This document shows positions 51,386-52,466 of a DNA stretch of 52,466 nt, piece by piece (the stretch's first letter is position 1; each line of letters begins with the position of its first letter). Origin of the DNA: Acetobacterium sp. GTDB taxonomy: Bacteria; Bacillota; Clostridia; Eubacteriales; Eubacteriaceae. The translations under genes and the position numbers were made by a program. Where the stretch lies: the NCBI RefSeq assembly GCF_030652775.1, contig NZ_JAUSPS010000096.1, forward strand, positions 1 through 52,466, read 5' to 3'. The notes under the pieces are model-generated. The model was given only the letters and a program-made list of their open reading frames with translations. It was not told where the DNA came from and did no database searches.

Positions 51386-52466
51386 CTAGTCAATCGTTAC
51401 AGAGTCAAGGTAAGTGAATTTACCATCTTTGACTGTTTTGATGATCGCTTCGTTCTTTGTGGCATCGCCGTTGGCATCAATAGTGATCATCCCGGTAGCG
51501 CCTTCAAAATCTTTGGTAGCAGCCAATGCGTCACGGATAGCAACTGGATCAGCAGATCCGGCACGTTCGATGGCATCCAGAGTCATCATGTAGCCGTCAT
51601 AACCAAGAGCGGTTACAGCTGCAATGTTTTCACGGTCTGGATAGGCTTTTTTGTATTCAGCAACAAATGTTTTGCCAGCTTCAGTCAGTGGGTTGGTGTC
51701 ATCAAAGAATGTTGACATAACAGCGCCTTCTACATCAGCACCACCAACAGTGATAAATTCGTTGGTTTCCCAGGTATCGCCACCGATAAATGGAGCAGTG
51801 ATGCCAAGGGCACGAGCTTGTTTGATGATTAAAGCTGACTCAGTAAAGTTACCAGGAGCAAAAATTACATCTGGGTTAGCAGCTTTGATATTTGTTAAGA
51901 TACCATTGAAATCCTGGTCGCCAGTGTTGTAGTTACCAGTTGCAACGATGGCATTTGGATCGCCAGTTAATTTGACAAATGAATCGGTGAAGAATTTAGC
52001 CAAACCAACAGAGTAGTCATTGGATACTTCCTGAATGATGGCAACTTTTTTAGCATTCAGTTTTTTGGATGCATAGTTAGCCATTACCGTACCCTGGAAA
52101 GGATCAAGGAAACAAACGCGGAAGTAGTAATCATTTCCGGCAGTTACCTGTGGGTTGGTAGCAGAAAGTGCCACAGCAGGAATCTGGTTGGTTTTAACAA
52201 CATCACCAGCAGCGATGGAGAGTGAAGATCCCCAGGAACCTAAGATTGCAACAACCTTATCTTTTTCAATTAAACGAGCGGCAGCAGTTGTTGCTTCAGC
52301 TTTGTCTGATTTGTTATCAGCAATAACTAGCTCAACTTTTTTGCCTAATACTTCGGGACGTAATTGGTTAGCCAATTCAACCCCTTCAACTTCCAGTTCA
52401 CCGCCGGCTGCGTTAGCACCGGTTAATGGTTCGAACACACCAATTTTAATAACGTCACTGTCAGCG
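51386..52466 (-). CDS. livK: LivJ/LivK, branched-chain amino acid ABC transporter substrate-binding protein (partial)
   Basis: About 360 residues are visible; the gene continues past the window edge, which cuts off the signal peptide. The visible N-terminus VIKIGVFEPLTGANAAGGEL and the segments LGSWGSSLSIAAGDVVK, PAVALSATNPQ and FIGGDTWETNEF fit the periplasmic-binding-protein type I fold of leucine/isoleucine/valine-binding proteins. Specificity within the family (amino acids, amides, urea) cannot be read from the sequence. First gene of the liv run. Confidence 0.92.
   Translation of the reverse strand, partial: ADSDVIKIGVFEPLTGANAAGGELEVEGVELANQLRPEVLGKKVELVIADNKSDKAEATTAAARLIEKDKVVAILGSWGSSLSIAAGDVVKTNQIPAVALSATNPQVTAGNDYYFRVCFLDPFQGTVMANYASKKLNAKKVAIIQEVSNDYSVGLAKFFTDSFVKLTGDPNAIVATGNYNTGDQDFNGILTNIKAANPDVIFAPGNFTESALIIKQARALGITAPFIGGDTWETNEFITVGGADVEGAVMSTFFDDTNPLTEAGKTFVAEYKKAYPDRENIAAVTALGYDGYMMTLDAIERAGSADPVAIRDALAATKDFEGATGMITIDANGDATKNEAIIKTVKDGKFTYLDSVTID

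Noticed and set aside
1..52466. Mobile elements, prophage genes, tRNA or rRNA genes, CRISPR arrays
   Set aside because: No transposase, integrase, repeat-spacer pattern or recognisable structural RNA gene was found on either strand.

Overview
The window reads as part of the chromosome of an anaerobic, acetogenic Clostridia bacterium, most likely Acetobacterium or a close relative. The main reasons are a complete methanol:corrinoid methyltransferase set (MtaB, MtaC and a pterin-binding methyltransferase) behind a PocR/AraC-type regulator, a rubredoxin, flavodoxin/ferredoxin proteins, low-to-moderate GC and strong Gram-positive ribosome binding sites. The genus is inferred from gene content, not from a marker gene. 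No rRNA, tRNA, CRISPR array, transposase or phage gene was seen.

Layout. 1-5.8 kb: the tail of a Cys/Met-metabolism PLP enzyme, larE on the minus strand, an ArsR regulator with an EFR1-type flavodoxin/ferredoxin, a DUF2786 protein, an ATC-hydrolase-family protein and a chemoreceptor. 5.8-15.1 kb, all minus strand: DUF362 protein, sigma-54 activator, lipB, a free-standing lipoyl protein, an SDR, an acyl-AMP ligase with a C-terminal carrier domain, larB and larC. A -24/-12 promoter and inverted-repeat upstream sites lie before the DUF362 gene. 15.3-20.4 kb: a flavodoxin-SCP2-membrane fusion, threonine ammonia-lyase, a phasin-like protein and a UbiB-type kinase. 20.6-25.2 kb: a lipoprotein, then Ndh2 with a membrane tail, a polyprenyl diphosphate synthase and a UbiA prenyltransferase, a set resembling the quinone branch of Gram-positive extracellular electron transfer. 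25.4-34.7 kb: a large chemoreceptor, a GntR/ABC-2 operon with a near-perfect operator, a MacB-like ABC operon with a secreted partner, a Yip1 protein and a ROK kinase. 34.8-41.5 kb: rubredoxin and the methanol regulon. 41.6-47.6 kb: a DUF554 protein and a polyphosphate operon (degenerate Ppx, Ppk1, Ppx). 47.7-52.5 kb, minus strand: livK-livH-livM-livG-livF.

How the parts connect. LarB, LarC and LarE are the three known enzymes that build the nickel-pincer nucleotide cofactor, but no LarA client is visible. The larBC genes share a transcription direction and tight spacing with an uncharacterised carrier-protein set (lipoyl protein, LipB, ACP-linked adenylating enzyme, SDR) and a sigma-54 activator. 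This 9-kb locus is the best candidate for an undescribed pathway. In the methanol region, a nearly identical sequence element lies upstream of both the regulator operon and mtaB, which defines a probable regulon; the regulator operon also carries a second corrinoid protein and a CobW GTPase with a His-rich partner.
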